DNA of 42,340 bases from Geodermatophilus africanus (GCF_900107105.1 NZ_FNOT01000026.1:1-42340); one strand, 5' to 3'; shown: positions 1 to 9,112, counted from the stretch's first letter. Translations and numbers: made by a program. Notes: generated by a model not told the origin, from the sequence alone.

Positions 1-11
1 CAGGAGGAGCC

Positions 12-1541
12 ATGTCCGAGCAGAGCGTGCTGAGCCCGTTTCCCGGTGCGACGTCCCCGCCGACCCGGCTGATGCTGATCGGCGGGAACTGGGTGGAGGC
101 CGTGGACGGCGACTGGCGGGAGATCGCCAGCCCGGCCCGCCGGGGCTCGGTGATCGCCCGGGTTCCGCGCGGCACCGCCACCGACGTCGACCGCGCCGTC
201 GCCGCCGCCCGGGAGGCGTTCCCGGGCTGGCGCGATCAGCACTTCAAGGAGCGTCAGCGGGTGCTGCTGCGGATCGCCGACGCGCTGGAGGGCCGCGCCG
301 AGGAGCTCGCCCGGGTCACCGCCGCCGACACCGGCAACGCGCTGCGCAGCCAGGCGCGGCCCGAGGTGGCGCTGCTGGTGGACCTGTTCCGCTACTTCGG
401 CGGGGTCGCCGGGGAGGTCAAGGGCACCACGCTGCCGGCCGGGGCGACCCAGCTGCAGTACACCCGGCAGGAGCCGCTGGGGGTGGTCGGCGCGATCCTG
501 CCGTGGAACTCGCCGCTGATGATCGCCGGGTTCAAGGTGCCGGCCGCGCTGGCCGCGGGGAACACCATCGTGCTCAAGGCCGCCGAGGACGCGCCGCTGT
601 CGATCCTGCTGATGGCCGAGATCGGCGAGCAGTTCCTGCCGCCCGGTGTCCTGAACGTGGTCACCGGCACCGGCCGGGCGGCGGGCAACGCGCTGGTCGA
701 GCACCCCGGCGTGGACAAGATCTCCTTCACCGGCTCCACCGAGGTCGGCCGCGGCATCGCCGGCCGGGCGGGGCAGCGGCTGGCCCACCTGTCCCTGGAG
801 CTGGGCGGGAAGAACCCGTCGATCGTGTTCCCCGGCGCGGTGACCGACGAGCTGATCGAGGGGCTGGTGCTGTCCTCGCGGATCAGCCGGCAGGGCCAGA
901 GCTGCACCGCCGGCTCCCGGCTGTTCCTGCACCGCGACGTGCACGACGAGGTGCTCGCCCGGCTGTCCGGGCGGCTGGGGTCGATGCGGGTCGGGGATCC
1001 GCTGGACGAGGCCAGCGACATCGGCGCGGTGATCAACGAGACCCAGTTCGGCTCCATCCGGGAGTACCTGCAGGACGGGCTGGCCGACCCCGCGCTGCAC
1101 GTCGAGACCGGCGGGCTGCCGCCGACCGACGGGCCGCTGGCCGAGGGGTTCTTCCACGTGCCGACGCTGTTCTCCGGCGGCGACAACAGCTTCCGGCTGG
1201 CCCGCGAGGAGATCTTCGGGCCGGTGGTCGTGGCCATCGCCTGGAACGACGTCGACGACGTGGTCCGGATGGCCAACGACACCGCCTACGGGCTGGGCGC
1301 CTACGTGTGGTGCTCCGACATCGACCTGGCGCTCACCACCGCGCACCGGCTGGAGGCCGGCTGGGTGCAGGTCAACCAGGGCGGCGGGCAGGTCGTCGGG
1401 CAGTCCTACGGCGGCTACAAGCAGAGCGGCATCGGCCGGGAGGTGTCCCTGGAGGGCATGCTCGCCGGCTTCACCCAGACCAAGCAGGTCAACGTGCGCC
1501 TCGGCTCCGGCCCCACCCCCGCGCCCCGCACGGGACCCTGA
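12..1541 (+). CDS. NAD(P)-dependent aldehyde dehydrogenase (ALDH superfamily)
   Basis: This 509-residue protein is full length for the ALDH superfamily, which oxidises aldehydes to carboxylic acids in the cytoplasm. The nucleotide-fold motif FTGSTEVGR, the glutamate in LELGGKNP (about E263) and the catalytic cysteine in GQSCTAG (about C298) are all visible. The C-terminal half has the usual EEIFGPVV and GGYKQSGIGRE motifs. The ATG start follows GGAGGAG by a good spacing, at the very left edge of the window, so the gene may belong to an operon that starts outside. A small HicB-like gene follows 40 bases downstream. The substrate cannot be told from the sequence; betaine-aldehyde or other amino-aldehyde dehydrogenases are close relatives. 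Confidence 0.93.
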   Translation: MSEQSVLSPFPGATSPPTRLMLIGGNWVEAVDGDWREIASPARRGSVIARVPRGTATDVDRAVAAAREAFPGWRDQHFKERQRVLLRIADALEGRAEELARVTAADTGNALRSQARPEVALLVDLFRYFGGVAGEVKGTTLPAGATQLQYTRQEPLGVVGAILPWNSPLMIAGFKVPAALAAGNTIVLKAAEDAPLSILLMAEIGEQFLPPGVLNVVTGTGRAAGNALVEHPGVDKISFTGSTEVGRGIAGRAGQRLAHLSLELGGKNPSIVFPGAVTDELIEGLVLSSRISRQGQSCTAGSRLFLHRDVHDEVLARLSGRLGSMRVGDPLDEASDIGAVINETQFGSIREYLQDGLADPALHVETGGLPPTDGPLAEGFFHVPTLFSGGDNSFRLAREEIFGPVVVAIAWNDVDDVVRMANDTAYGLGAYVWCSDIDLALTTAHRLEAGWVQVNQGGGQVVGQSYGGYKQSGIGREVSLEGMLAGFTQTKQVNVRLGSGPTPAPRTGP

Positions 1542-1581
1542 CCGGGCGCCGCACCACTGCCGACCTGACCGGAGGGGACCG

Positions 1582-1761
1582 ATGGCCGACTACACCGCGA
1601 CCGCGATCTGTGAGGGCGACCACTGGGTGATCGACGTCCCGGGTGTCGGTACGACCCAGGCCGACAGCGTCGACGACATCGAGGAGATGGCGCTGGACCT
1701 GGTCGTCGCGATGACCCACACCGCTCCCGAGGAGGTGCGCCTCCAGACGCGCATCGTCTGA
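1582..1761 (+). CDS. small HicB-like fold protein
   Basis: This short gene encodes 59 residues and has an excellent GGAGGGG ribosome binding site ahead of its ATG. The protein has the pattern of a HicB-type antitoxin N-terminal domain: an early strand with DHWVIDVPGVG, then TTQADSVDDIEEMALDLV, as in the partial RNase-H-like fold of HicB. It lacks the C-terminal DNA-binding helix-turn-helix or ribbon seen in complete HicB antitoxins, and no HicA toxin gene lies next to it. Stand-alone proteins of this size are common in actinobacteria and have no established role. It probably shares a transcript with the aldehyde dehydrogenase just upstream. Codon use matches the neighbours, so I regard it as a real gene of unknown function. 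Confidence 0.7.
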   Translation: MADYTATAICEGDHWVIDVPGVGTTQADSVDDIEEMALDLVVAMTHTAPEEVRLQTRIV

Positions 1762-1841
1762 CCCGGCCACCTCCGGGTGGGGTGCGGTACCAGGAACGGG
1801 CGGGGTACCCGCACCGTCGCCCGACGGGGAGCCCGGTCGCC

Positions 1842-1873
1842 CGTCGGGGCGTGCGGACCCTCACGCCCCGACG
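1842..1873. terminator. perfect 12-bp hairpin, likely terminator
   Basis: A CGTCGGGGCGTG arm at 1842-1853 pairs perfectly with CACGCCCCGACG at 1862-1873 around an eight-base loop. It lies 80 bases after the small HicB-like gene. There is no U-tract, which is usual for actinobacterial terminators. The rest of the 198-base gap (1762-1959) shows no other clear feature. Confidence 0.6.
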
Positions 1874-1959
1874 TCCGACCCGGGACTCCGACACGGTCGT
1901 ACGGTGAGCCCCGGTGTCGAGGCGCCGCGGCGTGCCACCCGTCGACGAGCGGAGCAGCA

Positions 1960-2235
1960 GTGTCCAGCCAACCCGGAGGCCCCGGCGTGCCCGGTCACCG
2001 CACCCTCGGGCAGCAGCAGGGGACGCCCGGATCCGCGGCCGCCGGCGGCTGGGTCCGGCGCCTGGTGCACGGCCTGGCGCTCCTCGACTCCTGGTACCCG
2101 GCCGGCGGGCACCCGGGCTCCCCGCAGGCCGCATGGCGGCTGCTGCGCGCCGAGTGGACCAGCTCCGGGGACCTCACCGAGCGCCAGGCCGCCGTCCTGG
2201 TGACCCTCGACGAGACGACGGCCTGGGGCGCCTGA
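1960..2235 (+). CDS. hypothetical 91-residue protein
   Basis: I do not recognise this protein. The GTG start at 1960 is chosen because GGAGCAG precedes it at a fitting distance and the upstream in-frame extension covers a terminator hairpin and low-complexity Arg-rich sequence. The N-terminal 30 residues are Gly/Pro/Gln-rich and probably disordered. The C-terminal 60 residues look folded and helical, with WVRRLVHGLALLDSWYP followed by QAAWRLLRAEW and a Leu/Val-rich ending. No signal peptide or membrane segment is present. It stands alone between the preceding terminator and the permease. Codon bias supports it, but it could still be a spurious frame. Confidence 0.5.
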   Translation: MSSQPGGPGVPGHRTLGQQQGTPGSAAAGGWVRRLVHGLALLDSWYPAGGHPGSPQAAWRLLRAEWTSSGDLTERQAAVLVTLDETTAWGA

Positions 2236-2301
2236 CCCCGGTGAGGCGGTTCCGGCGCGGGCGTCGGTGACCCGACGTCGGGCCGCCGTCCCCGGCCTCC
2301 C

Positions 2302-2320
2302 GCCCGCGCGCCGCGCGGGC
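2302..2320. terminator. short GC hairpin, possible terminator
   Basis: GCCCGCGC at 2302-2309 pairs with GCGCGGGC at 2313-2320 over a three-base loop. A second small stem, CGTCGG/CCGACG, sits at 2262-2277. Both lie in the 202-base gap between the hypothetical gene and the permease and could end the upstream transcript. No promoter elements were recognised with confidence in this gap. Confidence 0.35.
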
Positions 2321-2437
2321 TCCGCATCCCCGGCGTGACGCAGCGGGGTCGTGGTGGCGGCGCGGCTTGGATGGCCCCACGATCGTCGTGCGAGCCCCCG
2401 CCCGACCCCACCGACTCGGCGTCCCCGAGGAGCGGAC

Positions 2438-3961
2438 ATGGCACACGGCCCAGCAGGCAGCGGCGACCTCCAGAAGGGTCTCAAGCAGCGACACCTCACG
2501 ATGATCGCGATCGGCGGCGTCATCGGCGCCGGCCTGTTCGTCGGCTCCGGCGCGATCATCGGCGAGGTCGGCCCCGCGGCGTTCCTGACCTACGCCCTCA
2601 CCGGCGTCCTGATCGTCATGGTCATGCGGATGCTCGGCGAGATGGCGGTCGCCAACCCCTCGACCGGGTCGTTCGCCGACTACGCGCGGCAGTCGCTCGG
2701 CGGCTGGGCCGGCTTCAGCGTGGGCTGGCTGTACTGGTACTTCTGGGTCATCGTCGTCGGCTTCGAGGCCGTGGCCGGGGCCGCGATCCTGCAGCGCTGG
2801 CTGCCTGACGTCCCGCTGTGGCTCATGGCGCTGGTCCTGATGGTGCTCATGACGGCGACCAACCTGTTCTCGGTGGCCTCCTACGGGGAGTTCGAGTACT
2901 GGTTCGCCGGCGTCAAGGTCCTGGCGATCATCGCGTTCATCGGCCTCGGCGCGTTGTTCGTCCTGGGCCTGTGGCCGGGCCGCGACCTCGACTTCTCGAA
3001 CCTCAGCGAGCACGGCGGCCTGTTCCCCAACGGCGTCGGCACGCTCTTCTCGGGCATCGTCATCGTGGTCTTTTCGATGGTCGGCGCGGAGATCGCCACC
3101 ATCGCCGCCGCGGAGTCCGACGAGCCGGAGCGCGGCATCGCACGGGCGACGAACTCCGTCGTCTTCCGGATCCTGATCTTCTACGTCGGCTCCATCTTCC
3201 TGCTGGCCACCATCCTGCCGTGGAACTCCACGGAGCTCGGTGACTCGCCGTACGTGGCCGCGATGGAGGAGATGGGCATCCCGGCGGCGGCCGAGATCAT
3301 GAACGCGGTCGTGCTCACCGCCGTCCTGTCCTGCCTGAACTCGGGCCTGTACACGGCCTCCCGCATGCTGTTCGTGCTCGCCGCCCGGCACGAGGCACCC
3401 GGCCGGATGCTCTCGATCAACCGGCGTGGGGTCCCCGCGTGGGCGATCCTCTCGTCCAGCGTCGTCGGATTCCTGTGCGTGATCGCGGCCTACGTCTCGC
3501 CGGACACCGTCTTCCTGTTCCTGCTCAACTCCTCTGGCGCGATCATCCTCTTCGTCTACCTGCTGATCGCCCTCTCCGAGCTGCGGATGCGGCCGACGAT
3601 CCCGCCGGAGCGGCTGCGGGTGAAGATGTGGTTCTACCCGGTCTTGACCCTGCTCACGGCGGCCGCCATCGTCGCGGTCCTCGTGCAGATGTTCATCCGG
3701 GACAGCACCCGGTCGCAGCTGCTGCTCAGCTTGCTCGCCTGGGCGCTGGTGCTCGTCGCCTACGCCGTCCGGCGCAAGGCCATCGGCGAGGCCCACCTGA
3801 CCGAGGAGGGGGTGGCCGCGGAGACCCGCGCCGACCGGTGGATGCACGAGCACGGCGCCGCCGCGGACGTCGAGGTCGACGCCGCCGTGGGGGAGGGCCG
3901 GCTCGACCCGCGCGTCATCCGCCGGATGGACGAGGAGGGCTACCCCAACGAGGCGCCGTGA
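2438..3961 (+). CDS. amino acid permease, GABA permease-like (APC superfamily)
   Basis: This 507-residue integral membrane protein belongs to the amino acid-polyamine-organocation superfamily. Such proteins import amino acids in symport with protons across the cytoplasmic membrane. The first helix carries the signature GGVIGAGLFVGSG (about residues 23-35), and about twelve hydrophobic segments follow. The stretches ASYGEFEYWFAGVK and LYTASRMLFVLA are typical of the GabP/AAT branch that takes up 4-aminobutyrate and related compounds. The hydrophilic C-terminal tail of about 60 residues is acidic and longer than usual. The ATG at 2438 follows GAGGAGCGG and gives a short Lys-rich N-terminus typical of the family. 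The substrate is inferred only by family; lysine or other amino acids are possible given the catabolic genes downstream. Confidence 0.88.
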   Translation: MAHGPAGSGDLQKGLKQRHLTMIAIGGVIGAGLFVGSGAIIGEVGPAAFLTYALTGVLIVMVMRMLGEMAVANPSTGSFADYARQSLGGWAGFSVGWLYWYFWVIVVGFEAVAGAAILQRWLPDVPLWLMALVLMVLMTATNLFSVASYGEFEYWFAGVKVLAIIAFIGLGALFVLGLWPGRDLDFSNLSEHGGLFPNGVGTLFSGIVIVVFSMVGAEIATIAAAESDEPERGIARATNSVVFRILIFYVGSIFLLATILPWNSTELGDSPYVAAMEEMGIPAAAEIMNAVVLTAVLSCLNSGLYTASRMLFVLAARHEAPGRMLSINRRGVPAWAILSSSVVGFLCVIAAYVSPDTVFLFLLNSSGAIILFVYLLIALSELRMRPTIPPERLRVKMWFYPVLTLLTAAAIVAVLVQMFIRDSTRSQLLLSLLAWALVLVAYAVRRKAIGEAHLTEEGVAAETRADRWMHEHGAAADVEVDAAVGEGRLDPRVIRRMDEEGYPNEAP

Positions 3962-3971
3962 CCGGCGCGTC

Positions 3972-4003
3972 CCGGGCGCCGGACAGCGTCCGGGGCGCCC
4001 CGG
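3972..4003. terminator. convergent terminator hairpin
   Basis: A GC-rich inverted repeat, CCGGGCGCCGGAC pairing with GTCCGGGGCGCCCCGG with a small bulge, fills the 54-base gap between two convergent genes. It can act as a terminator for both the permease and the exporter gene. Confidence 0.55.
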
Positions 4004-4015
4004 CCCGCGGGCGGC

Positions 4016-5416
4016 TCACTCGGCGGTCATGGCGCGGCGGCGGACCCGCTCGTCGTAGCGGTCCCGCCGCGCGCCGAGCGGCCGGCCGAGGTACTCGCCC
4101 AGCGTGACGCCGGCGGCGAGGGCGAGCCCGATCGCCGCGGCCCCGACGAGGGCGGCCAGCCCGCCCGGGATGTCGGCCTCGACGACGATCGCGAACAGCC
4201 CTCGGTAGATCGCCAGCCCCGGCAGCAGCGGGACGATGCCGCAGACCGCGACGAGCACCGGCGGGATCCGGAGCCGGTCGGTCACCAGCTCACCGCAGAG
4301 CCCCAGGACGACGGCGGCGACCCCGCTGGCCACCGCCGGACCGGCACCCACGGCGCCGGCCGCCCAGAACGTCGTCCACGCCAGACCGCCGGCGCCCGCG
4401 GCGAGGACGACGGCGCGGGGGCGGGCGTGGGAGGCCAGGGCCCAGGAGCCGGAGATCCCCGCCGAGGCGGCCAGCCCGACGGCGAACGGCACGACGGGGA
4501 CCGGGGCGACGACGTCCAGCGGGATGCCGGCCCGCAGGGCGACGTCCAGCACGGCGGCGATGCCGACGACGATGCCCGCGGTCAGCGTCAGCACCTCGAA
4601 GGCCCGGGCCGCGGCGGTCACCGGGAAGCCGCTGATGGCGTCCTCGGCGGCGCCGACCAGGGACAGCCCGGCGAGGAGCACGACGATGCCGGCCGCGACG
4701 ACCAGGGAGCTGCGCACGTCGGCGTCCCAGGCGAGGAGCGCGACGGCGACGCCCGTCGCGAGCGCGGCCCCGGCCGCCTGCTGGAAGAACCGCGGCAGGC
4801 TGCGCCGGTCGAGCACGCGCAGCACCGCCTCGATCAGGGCGGTGGTCAGCGCCGCGACGAGGGCCTCCAGCCAGCTGCCCCGGAGGAGGAACCCCACGGA
4901 ACCGGCGACGCCGGCCCAGCCCAGCGCGTTCACGGTGCGGCGGTAGGTGGGGGGTGCGGAGACGACGCGGTCGAGCCGGTGGTGGGCCTGCTCGACGTCC
5001 AGGCCGCCGGTGCCGACCGCACGGGCCAGGTCGGTGATCCGCTGCAGCCGCGTGTAGTCCGTCCGGCTGGTGCGCACCGTCCGCATCGCGGTGAGCGGCA
5101 CCGCGTCCTCCCGGTCGTAGCTGACCGTGATCGACGTGAAGGTGACGTCGACCTGGCAGTTCGCCAGCCCGTAGGCGGCCGCCACCCGCAGCACGGTCGC
5201 GGTCACGTCGGCCGCGGCCGCACCGACGGCGAGCAGCGACGCCCCGATGCGCAGCGCCAGGCCCAGGGCCGCGTGCGCCGCGAGGTCGTCCATCCCGCCA
5301 CGCTGGGCCCGCAGGCCGATCGGCGCGGTCGGCGGGGAGGTGCCCGCGATGGCCCGCCAGGCCCGCTCCGGGATGCGCGCGTAGGCCGAGCGACGGGACC
5401 GAGGGCGGTCGGACAC
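4016..5416 (-). CDS. ThrE-type threonine/serine exporter
   Basis: This 466-residue protein matches the ThrE family (DUF1212/ThrE followed by the ThrE_2 domain), known from Corynebacterium for threonine and serine export through the cytoplasmic membrane. The N-terminal cytoplasmic part (about 42-180) contains LALRIGASLLAVGAAAADV and VDVTFTSITVSYDR, a typical ThrE region. About ten hydrophobic segments follow from residue 165 to near the end. The GTG at 5416 is one possible start; an internal ATG at 5293 (residue 42) begins directly at the conserved domain and could be the true start. The gene is monocistronic and convergent with the permease. It is transcribed divergently from the dehydrogenase at 5588, sharing a 171-base intergenic region in which I see no clear operator. 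Confidence 0.88.
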   Translation of the reverse strand: MSDRPRSRRSAYARIPERAWRAIAGTSPPTAPIGLRAQRGGMDDLAAHAALGLALRIGASLLAVGAAAADVTATVLRVAAAYGLANCQVDVTFTSITVSYDREDAVPLTAMRTVRTSRTDYTRLQRITDLARAVGTGGLDVEQAHHRLDRVVSAPPTYRRTVNALGWAGVAGSVGFLLRGSWLEALVAALTTALIEAVLRVLDRRSLPRFFQQAAGAALATGVAVALLAWDADVRSSLVVAAGIVVLLAGLSLVGAAEDAISGFPVTAAARAFEVLTLTAGIVVGIAAVLDVALRAGIPLDVVAPVPVVPFAVGLAASAGISGSWALASHARPRAVVLAAGAGGLAWTTFWAAGAVGAGPAVASGVAAVVLGLCGELVTDRLRIPPVLVAVCGIVPLLPGLAIYRGLFAIVVEADIPGGLAALVGAAAIGLALAAGVTLGEYLGRPLGARRDRYDERVRRRAMTAE

Positions 5417-5587
5417 GCCCTCAGGCTAGGTCGGCGCCACCCTGCCCGGGGCGCGGCGGCGGGCCAGCCCCAGCAGTCCTGGTGCCAGGGCCAGGGGTGT
5501 CCGCCCTCGCGGGCTCCCGGCCGGCCCGGTGCCCACCGCAGACTCGCGGTCGGCGGTTCCAAGTGCGGAGAACGGAGGCCCGGGGCC

Positions 5588-6754
5588 ATGACGGAGGACG
5601 TCCTCTCCCTGGTGGACGAGTGGGGCCCGGAGAAGGTGGTGTGCGTGTCGGACCGCCGGTCGGGCATGCGCGGCGTCCTGGTCCTGGACAACACGGCGCG
5701 CGGCATGGGCAAGGGCGGCACCAGGATGAGCCCCACCCTCACCGTGCGCGAGGTCGCGCGCCTGGCCCGGACCATGACCTGGAAGTGGGCCGCGGTCGAC
5801 CTGTTCCACGGCGGGGCGAAGGCCGGGATCCTCGGCGACCCCCGCGCGGCGGACAAGGAGGCGGTGCTGCGGGCCTTCGCCCGGGCGCTGCGCAACGAGG
5901 TGCCGGCCGAGTACGCCTTCGGGCTCGACATGGGCCTGACCGAGGACGACGCGGCCGTCCTCCTGGACGAGCTCGGGGACCGCGGCGCGGCCGTCGGCCT
6001 GCCGCGGGCGCTGGGGGGACTGCCCTACGACGAGCTGGGGGTGACCGGCTTCGGGGTCGCCGAGGCCGCCGACGCCGCGGCGGCCGAGTCGGGGTGGCAG
6101 CTCGCCGGCTCCCGCGTCGCGGTCCAGGGGTTCGGCGCCGTCGGCGAGGCGGCCGCGCGGCGGTTCGTCGAGCTGGGCGCGACCGTGGTCGCCGTCTCCA
6201 CCGCGGCCGGCGCGGTTCACGACCCCGACGGCCTCGACGTCGCCCGGCTGTCGCGGCTGCGGGCCGACGTGGGCGACGACTGCGTCCGCGAGTACGGCGG
6301 GGTGCAGCCGGCGGACACCGCGCTCACCGCGCCCACCGACGTGCTCGTCCCCGCAGCCCGGGAGGACGTCGTCGACGACGCCGTCGCGCTGGCCACCACG
6401 GCCCGTCTAGTGGTCGAGGGCGCGAACCTGCCGACCACCAGCAGCGCCCGCAAGATCCTCGCGAAGCGCGGCATCCCGGTCGTCCCGGACTTCATCGCCA
6501 ACGCCGGCGGGATCGTCGCCGCGGCGCACTCGATGGACATGCGCCGCTCGCCGTTCCGCGTCGATCCCGACGACGTCTTCCCGATGATCTCGACGAAGCT
6601 GCGGGCCAACGCGTCGGCGGTGCTCGCCGAGGCGAAGCGCACCGAGGACACACCGCACGCCGCCGCTCACCGGCTGGCCCAGCAGCGGGTGCTGGCCGCG
6701 ATGCGGCTGCGCCGGCAGCTGCCGCCCGACACGACCCTGGAGCCGCTCCCGTGA
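5588..6754 (+). CDS. Glu/Leu/Phe/Val-type amino acid dehydrogenase
   Basis: This 388-residue protein belongs to the glutamate/leucine/phenylalanine/valine dehydrogenase family, which carries out NAD(P)-dependent oxidative deamination of amino acids to 2-oxo acids. The catalytic lysines are visible in TWKWAAVD (K66) and HGGAKAG (K78). The dinucleotide-binding motif GFGAVG lies at about 181-186. The C-terminal half has the conserved VVEGANLPTT and PDFIANAGGIVAA blocks. The ATG follows GGAGGC. Its stop overlaps the start of the next gene as GTGA, so translation of the two is probably coupled. Because that neighbour consumes 2-oxoadipate, I infer that this enzyme may act on 2-aminoadipate or supply 2-oxoglutarate for its transamination; this is not shown by the sequence. 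Confidence 0.9.
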   Translation: MTEDVLSLVDEWGPEKVVCVSDRRSGMRGVLVLDNTARGMGKGGTRMSPTLTVREVARLARTMTWKWAAVDLFHGGAKAGILGDPRAADKEAVLRAFARALRNEVPAEYAFGLDMGLTEDDAAVLLDELGDRGAAVGLPRALGGLPYDELGVTGFGVAEAADAAAAESGWQLAGSRVAVQGFGAVGEAAARRFVELGATVVAVSTAAGAVHDPDGLDVARLSRLRADVGDDCVREYGGVQPADTALTAPTDVLVPAAREDVVDDAVALATTARLVVEGANLPTTSSARKILAKRGIPVVPDFIANAGGIVAAAHSMDMRRSPFRVDPDDVFPMISTKLRANASAVLAEAKRTEDTPHAAAHRLAQQRVLAAMRLRRQLPPDTTLEPLP

Positions 6755-8191
6755 CCACCGTCGCCACTCCCGAGCTGCGGGCGCGCTTCGCCCGTCGGCT
6801 CTCCGCGCTCTACGGCCGGGAGGTGCCCGCCTACACGACGCTGGTCGAGGTGTCGAACGAGGTGAACCGGCAGGTCCTGGCGCGGGACGGCCGGGCCGCC
6901 GAGCGGCTCGGCTCCATCGAGCGGGTGACCGCCGAGCGGCACGGGGCCATCCGGGTCGGGACGCCGGAGGAGCTCGGCCAGGTGGCCCGCGTCTTCGGCG
7001 CCCTCGGCATGCACCCCACCGGCTGCTACGACCTGCGCGACGCCGCCCCGCAGCCGGTCCCGGTGGTCTCGACCGCCTTCCGCCCGACCGACCCCGACGA
7101 GCTGGCGGGCAACCCCTTCCGCGTGTTCACGTCGGTGCTGGTGCCGCAGGACCGGCGCTTCTTCGACGCGGACCTGGAGCGGCGGCTCACCCGGTTCCTC
7201 TCGGCGCGCCGGCTCTTCCCCGACGAGCTGCTGGTGCTGGCCGACCGGGCGGAGCAGGAGGGCGGGCTGGACGGGGCGGACGCCGCCCGCTTCCTGGACC
7301 TCGCGGCCGGGGCGTTCGCGCTGTCCCCCGAGCCGGTCGACCGGGCCTGGTACGCCGAGCTCGAGCGCGTCTCCGGGGTGGCGGCCGACATCGGTGGGGT
7401 GACCACCACCCACGTCAACCACCTGACACCCCGGGTCCTCGACATCGACGAGCTCTACGCCGCCATGCAGGCCCGCGGGATCCGGATGATCGACGAGATC
7501 CAGGGCCCACCCCGGTGGTCCCGGGCCCGACGTGCTGCTGCGCCAGACCTCCTTCCGGGCCCTCGCCGAGCCCCGGCGGTTCCGCGAGGCGGACGGCCGG
7601 GTCACCCAGGGCGAGCTGCGGGTGCGCTTCGGCGAGGTGGAGGCACGCGGCATCGCCCTGACCCCACGGGGCCGCGACCTGCACGAGCGGCTCGTCGCCG
7701 AGGTGGACCGGCGCCTGGCCGAGGCCCCCGGCCGGGCACGGCAGGAGGTCGCCGCCGCGGTGTGGGACGCCCGGCTGCCCGACTCCGAGGCCGAGCTGGT
7801 CCGCCGGGACCTGACCTTCGCCACCTTCACCCCGGCCGACCGCGTCCCCGACGGGACGGCGCCGCCGCGGGACCTGCCCGGCCTGCTCGCCGGCGGGTGG
7901 CTCCGAGCCGAGCCGATCGTCTACGAGGACTTCCTGCCCCGGTCGGCGGCGGGCATCTTCGCCTCCAACCTCAGCGGCCGGGGCGAGGTGGACGCGTCGC
8001 ACGGCGGCGCGCACCGGGACGCCGACTGGCTGTCCGGGGCGATGGGGCGTCCGCTCCGCGTCCCCGAGCAGGTGTACGCGGAGCAGCGGGCGGCGTCGCT
8101 GGCCGCGGCCGCGGCCGCGCTGGGGGTCCGGGGCGGCATCGTCGACCCGGAGCCGGCCGCGCCCGCGCCGTCCGCCGCCGGCGCGCGCTGA
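6751..8191 (+). pseudogene. hglS: 2-oxoadipate dioxygenase/decarboxylase (HglS family), frameshifted
   Basis: The encoded protein matches the DUF1338/HglS family, iron enzymes that convert 2-oxoadipate to 2-hydroxyglutarate with oxygen and CO2 release in lysine breakdown. About 480 codons are present, the family's usual length. Likely metal-ligand regions are visible: ERHGAIRVG, TTHVNHLTPRVLD and FGEVEARGIALTP. The reading frame breaks near 7520: it runs to IDEIQGPPRWS, then the rest, GPDVLLRQTSFRALAEP onward, continues in another frame. Removing one C from the CCC at 7520-7522 restores a continuous protein. Either the gene is inactive or the assembly has an extra base. The GTG start overlaps the preceding stop (GTGA). 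The flanks on both sides of the break are well conserved, so the mutation would be recent. Confidence 0.85.
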
Positions 8192-8206
8192 CGGCCGCGC
8201 CGGGGA

Positions 8207-9112
8207 TCAGCCGCCCGGCACCGAGGCCCGGATGGCGTCGACGACCGCCCGCACCCCCGGCTGGGGTGCGGGCTCGCGGCGGTGCGCCAGCACCAGGGTC
8301 CGTTCCACGCGCTCGGTCAGGGGCACGGTGGCCAGGCCCTCGCGCCGCAGCGTGAGCATCAGGTCGGTCACCGGCGCCACGCCGAGGCCGGCGGCGACCA
8401 GGGCCAGCGTCGAGGCGGTGTCGGTGACGCTGTGGTCCACGCGGGGCTCGAAGTCCGCCCTGCGGCAGGCCATCCGGACGGCCCGGCCGTAGGCCGTGTG
8501 CTCGGGCGGCAGCACCCACGCGTCGCCGGCGAAGTCGTGCAGCGAGGACGGGCCCTCCCGCGCCGGGCCGCCGGCGGGCACGGCGACCGCGAAGCGCTCG
8601 GTGACGAGCACCAGCAGCTCGACGTCCGGTGCCCTGGGGATCGGCGCCTGCGGGTAGTCCACCCCGAAGGCGAGGTCGACCCGGCCGGCGGCGACGGCGG
8701 ACGCGGCGTCGTCCACGTCCACCTCCATCGACCGCAGCCGGACCCCGGGGCACCGCTCGCGCACCCGGACCAGCGCCCGGGGCAGCAGCGCCGCCGCCGC
8801 GGTGCCGAAGACCCCCACGAGGACCCGCGCCCGCGGCTGCCCCGGCAGGCCGGCCAGCGCCTGCTCCGTCCGCCGGGCCAGCGCGAGCAGCTCGACGGCG
8901 TGGTCGGCGAGGAGGGAACCGGCGTCGGTGAGCTGCACGCGGCGCCCGACCTGCGTGAACAGCCCCGCCCGCACCGTCCGCTGCAGGGCGGCCATCTGCT
9001 GGGAGACCGCCCCGGTCGTGTACCCGAGGGCGGCGGCAGCCGCGGTCATGCTGCCGGTGTCCCGGACCTCGACGAGGGTCCGGAGCTTGACCAGGTCCAG
9101 GGTCACGTCCAT
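8207..9112 (-). CDS. LysR-family transcriptional regulator
   Basis: This 301-residue protein has the LysR plan: an N-terminal winged helix-turn-helix (about 5-65, with MTAAAAALGYTTGAVSQQMAAL) and a two-lobe effector-binding domain after residue 90 that resembles periplasmic binding proteins. It ends 15 bases from the HglS gene (convergent). It is transcribed divergently from the flavin oxidase at 9220 across a 107-base gap. That arrangement, typical for LysR proteins, suggests it controls the oxidase and aminoadipate-semialdehyde dehydrogenase genes, perhaps in response to lysine or aminoadipate. The ATG at 9112 places the helix-turn-helix at the usual position. Confidence 0.9.
   Translation of the reverse strand: MDVTLDLVKLRTLVEVRDTGSMTAAAAALGYTTGAVSQQMAALQRTVRAGLFTQVGRRVQLTDAGSLLADHAVELLALARRTEQALAGLPGQPRARVLVGVFGTAAAALLPRALVRVRERCPGVRLRSMEVDVDDAASAVAAGRVDLAFGVDYPQAPIPRAPDVELLVLVTERFAVAVPAGGPAREGPSSLHDFAGDAWVLPPEHTAYGRAVRMACRRADFEPRVDHSVTDTASTLALVAAGLGVAPVTDLMLTLRREGLATVPLTERVERTLVLAHRREPAPQPGVRAVVDAIRASVPGG

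Noticed and set aside
2174..3853. Long minus-strand open frame opposite the permease
   Set aside because: It is rich in Arg, Asp, Gln, Glu and His with no domain pattern, as expected for the antisense of a GC-rich gene; the permease frame has clear membrane helices and motifs.
4427..5587. Plus-strand open frame running into the amino acid dehydrogenase gene
   Set aside because: The sequence before 5588 is low-complexity Gly/Arg/Asp antisense of the ThrE gene; the ATG at 5588 has a ribosome binding site and matches the family start.
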